A stretch of 35,498 bases of DNA, from contig CAVAVP010000001.1 of the NCBI GenBank assembly GCA_963592135.1, positions 1-35,498 on the forward strand, read 5' to 3'. Under the pieces are notes generated by a model that searched no databases, was not told the origin of the DNA, and was given only the letters and a program-made list of their open reading frames with translations. The stretch is from UBA3700 sp963592135. GTDB lineage: Bacteria; Bacillota; Clostridia; Christensenellales; UBA3700. Below, piece after piece: positions 33,512 to 35,498 of this stretch. The translations under genes and the position numbers were made by a program. Numbering within the stretch: position 1 is the stretch's first letter; each line of letters starts with the position of its first letter.

Positions 33512-34253
33512 TATAACAAAAAAAATAGAAAAATTTGCACCATTATATTTAGCTGCTGATTATGATACTCCGGGATTAAATGTTGGAGATAAAAATCAGG
33601 AGATAAGCTCAGTGCTACTTTGTGAAAATGTAACAATGGATACACTTAATGAGGCAATAGAAAATAATTGTGAAATGATAATTTCCCATCATCCAGCAAT
33701 CTTTGGAGAGATTAAAGATGAGTTTACTAAAGATATAGTAAATAGGGCACATAAAAATAAAATATGTTTATATAGTGCCCATACTAACTTAGATTCATGT
33801 AAAGGTGGAATTAATGATAGACTAGCAAATCTTTTAGATATTAATGTGACTTATCCTGTAGAAAATGGAGATTGCTATAGAATAGGAACATTTAACAAGG
33901 AAGCCTCTTTAATTGAAAAAGAAAAAGAAATATCTGTCATATTAAAAGATAATAATATTAGAACCTTAGGAGATAAAAATAGGGTTTTAAAAAAGGTTTG
34001 TGTGTCTTGTGGCGCAGGCGCTAGGGACGACGATTTAGTAGAATTATTAAAGACAAATGAGGTCGATGTATTAATCGGCGGAGAAAATAAGTTGTCAATT
34101 GCCCTAAAAATGCAATATTATAATATATGTCTAATTGAGGTAGGTCATTATAATAGTGAAATAATCGCAATAGATATATTTTATGATTTACTGAAAGATC
34201 AAAAAATAGAAATAATAAAAAGTAAAAAAGATATAAATCCTTATAATAATTAA
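33498..34253 (+). CDS. Nif3-like dinuclear metal centre protein
   Basis: A 251-residue Nif3/YbgI family protein. Metal ligands are visible in ISHHPAIFG (His-His) and AHTNLDSCKGG near residues 55-100, and in VGHYNSEIIAI near the C-terminus. It is the short form, lacking the PII-like insert that makes B. subtilis YqfO longer. The family forms hexamers with two metals; its physiological reaction is not agreed. It overlaps trmK by 14 nt. Confidence 0.92.
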   Translation: MKVSSITKKIEKFAPLYLAADYDTPGLNVGDKNQEISSVLLCENVTMDTLNEAIENNCEMIISHHPAIFGEIKDEFTKDIVNRAHKNKICLYSAHTNLDSCKGGINDRLANLLDINVTYPVENGDCYRIGTFNKEASLIEKEKEISVILKDNNIRTLGDKNRVLKKVCVSCGAGARDDDLVELLKTNEVDVLIGGENKLSIALKMQYYNICLIEVGHYNSEIIAIDIFYDLLKDQKIEIIKSKKDINPYNN

Positions 34254-34267
34254 AATAGGAGGGAATT

Positions 34268-34972
34268 ATGAGTGTTGACATTAATAAATTAGTAAATTAT
34301 CAAAAAGCTCTTATAGAAAAGAGAAGAAAGATGAGTGAATATAATAAAAATTCAGTTGTAGTAAATTACATGAATGTGACGAACCAAAGAGAAAATATAA
34401 AGAACGAGATGAATAAAAAAATTAATAAGATAACAGAGTTAACATCTCTTCTAAAAAATAAAGACGAAGAATATGAAGACTTTTCTAAGGAGTTAGATTT
34501 TGCATTACAGATGGAGGTACAAGGTCAACCTGTAGAAAATTTAAAATATAACTTAGATAAATTGCAAAAGGAAGCTAATACTATTGATACCTATAGTAAA
34601 GAAATTTCGGATTTAGTAGTGCAATTTCAAGATGTCTATAATAAATTGATTTATTTATTTCAAAATGATTATAAAACAATTACACAAAAAAGAAATGACT
34701 TAATACCAGGTGCAAAGAAAGTAAATGAGGATTATACAGTTCAACTTAATGAAATTCAGAATAGAATTAATCAAATAAAAGATACATTAACAGAAGAAGA
34801 ATTCTCTTTATTTAAAAAGGTAAGTGATATTGTAGGTAATTTGCCTTGTATTTCTAAATTAAATGAAAGGTCTTGTTCGATATGCGGACAAGAGGTAGGC
34901 CCAGCTGCTTATCAAAAGGTAGCCGCAGATGGATATGCTGTATGTCCACATTGTGGTCGTATAATTTATTAA
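34268..34972 (+). CDS. Coiled-coil protein with C-terminal C4 zinc ribbon
   Basis: A 234-residue protein. Residues about 5-180 are heptad-like, charged helix, and the end carries CSICG...CPHCGRIIY, a four-cysteine zinc ribbon. This layout is that of the C4-type zinc-ribbon family often found right after nif3-like genes. Function is unknown; a nucleic-acid-linked role has been suggested for the family. A strong GGAGGG lies 6 nt before the ATG. Confidence 0.85.
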   Translation: MSVDINKLVNYQKALIEKRRKMSEYNKNSVVVNYMNVTNQRENIKNEMNKKINKITELTSLLKNKDEEYEDFSKELDFALQMEVQGQPVENLKYNLDKLQKEANTIDTYSKEISDLVVQFQDVYNKLIYLFQNDYKTITQKRNDLIPGAKKVNEDYTVQLNEIQNRINQIKDTLTEEEFSLFKKVSDIVGNLPCISKLNERSCSICGQEVGPAAYQKVAADGYAVCPHCGRIIY

Positions 34973-34977
34973 TATAA

Positions 34978-35498
34978 ATGAAACTAGAAAATACAAAAAA
35001 AGCTATATTAAGACCATTTCTTGCAGGAGTTATAGGACTTTTAGTAGGAGGTGGCCTATTTTTATTGTATTATTTTAAAGTTTTAGAATCTTCAACGGCA
35101 GCATATGTAATAAATGGGGCAATTGCGTTTGTTGGAGTTTTAGCAATGATTACAACAATATTTGTTGCTATAAGTCAAGCGCAAAAACTAAAAGTGAAAA
35201 AAGAAGGGGAAGTTAAGATTGCTACTTATATTTCTCACGAAACACATACATCTGCAGGTAAAGAAAACTACTATAACATCACCTTTTCATATGAATCAAA
35301 TGGCGAAAAAATTATAAAGAAATCTAAAGCTGAGTTTGTGTGGAAGGAAGTTTTAACATTAAAGGCAATTAAGAATTTTAATATAAAAGTTTTAAATGGT
35401 AGAGTTGTTATGGATGATGATATTGAGGAATTGTTTGAGAAAAATAAGGAATTAGTAAAATTAGAACAACAAAAATATGACGATGCTTATTCAAAAGT
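34978..35498 (+). CDS. Membrane protein, truncated by the window end
   Basis: An open frame of at least 173 residues without a stop before the window ends. It begins MKLENTKKAILRPFLAG, has two membrane helices (about residues 12-33 and 43-66), and then a soluble, probably beta-rich domain ending in a charged helix (VVMDDDIEELFEKNKELV). It starts 5 nt after the zinc-ribbon stop, with no Shine-Dalgarno; a TATAAT at 34960-34965 lies 12 nt before the ATG. I do not recognise the family. Confidence 0.75.
   Translation, partial: MKLENTKKAILRPFLAGVIGLLVGGGLFLLYYFKVLESSTAAYVINGAIAFVGVLAMITTIFVAISQAQKLKVKKEGEVKIATYISHETHTSAGKENYYNITFSYESNGEKIIKKSKAEFVWKEVLTLKAIKNFNIKVLNGRVVMDDDIEELFEKNKELVKLEQQKYDDAYSK

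Overview
The window is AT-rich chromosomal DNA from a Firmicutes/Bacillota bacterium, most like an uncultured low-GC Clostridia-type lineage. The evidence is the gene order (yicC-gmk-rpoZ-coaBC-priA-def-fmt-rsmB-rlmN-rsgA-rpe; rpmB divergent from an Asp23 gene and yloV/fakA, then recG; dnaG-rpoD-trmK-nif3), the DUF4364 and HPr-like genes, and hprK. TGA is used as a stop (coaBC, uvrC), so the standard bacterial code applies. I see no tRNA, rRNA, CRISPR array, phage or insertion sequence; almost everything is housekeeping DNA replication, repair, translation and transcription.

Layout: 1-1140 holds a DUF4186 gene overlapping a YgjP/SprT-like zinc peptidase gene. 1144-2266 holds rpsU and an 8-oxoguanine glycosylase gene, joined by a terminator that overlaps a promoter. 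2363-6547 is pcrA-ligA. 6572-16936 is one long co-directional cluster of eleven genes from yicC to rpe, ending in a bidirectional terminator shared with rpmB on the minus strand. 17256-25953 runs asp23, fakA-like, recG, uvrC, a HAD phosphatase, hprK, an acidic 60-residue ORF and a polytopic membrane protein. 25943-26757 (minus) is an operon of a histidine-less HPr-like protein and DUF4364. 26979-27692 is a gene of unknown function; dgt follows on the minus strand. 29013 to the end is dnaG, rpoD, a second and degenerate sigma-70-like gene, trmK, nif3-like, a coiled-coil zinc-ribbon gene and a truncated membrane-protein gene.

Three points stand out. First, directly behind rpoD lies a sigma-70-like paralogue that keeps the core-binding part of region 2 and helical regions 3 and 4 but has lost the promoter-melting and -35-recognition residues. 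It looks like a sigma-shaped protein that may bind RNA polymerase without reading promoters. A strong hairpin sits inside its 5' coding sequence, 30 nt after the rpoD stop, where an attenuator or processing site would be expected. Second, seven promoter-proximal genes have a -10 box only 6-10 nt before the ATG and no Shine-Dalgarno, which points to leaderless mRNAs, while many operon-internal genes keep Shine-Dalgarno sites. Third, an HPr-like protein has no histidine at all but keeps the HprK-type serine, in a window that also encodes HprK.

How the genes fit together: pcrA, ligA, uvrC, recG, priA, dnaG, ogg and dgt supply replication, repair and dNTP control. def, fmt, rsmB, rlmN, rsgA, rpmB, rpsU and trmK serve translation and ribosome or tRNA maturation. 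rpoZ, rpoD and the sigma paralogue serve transcription. hprK and the HPr-like protein suggest a phospho-signalling branch.
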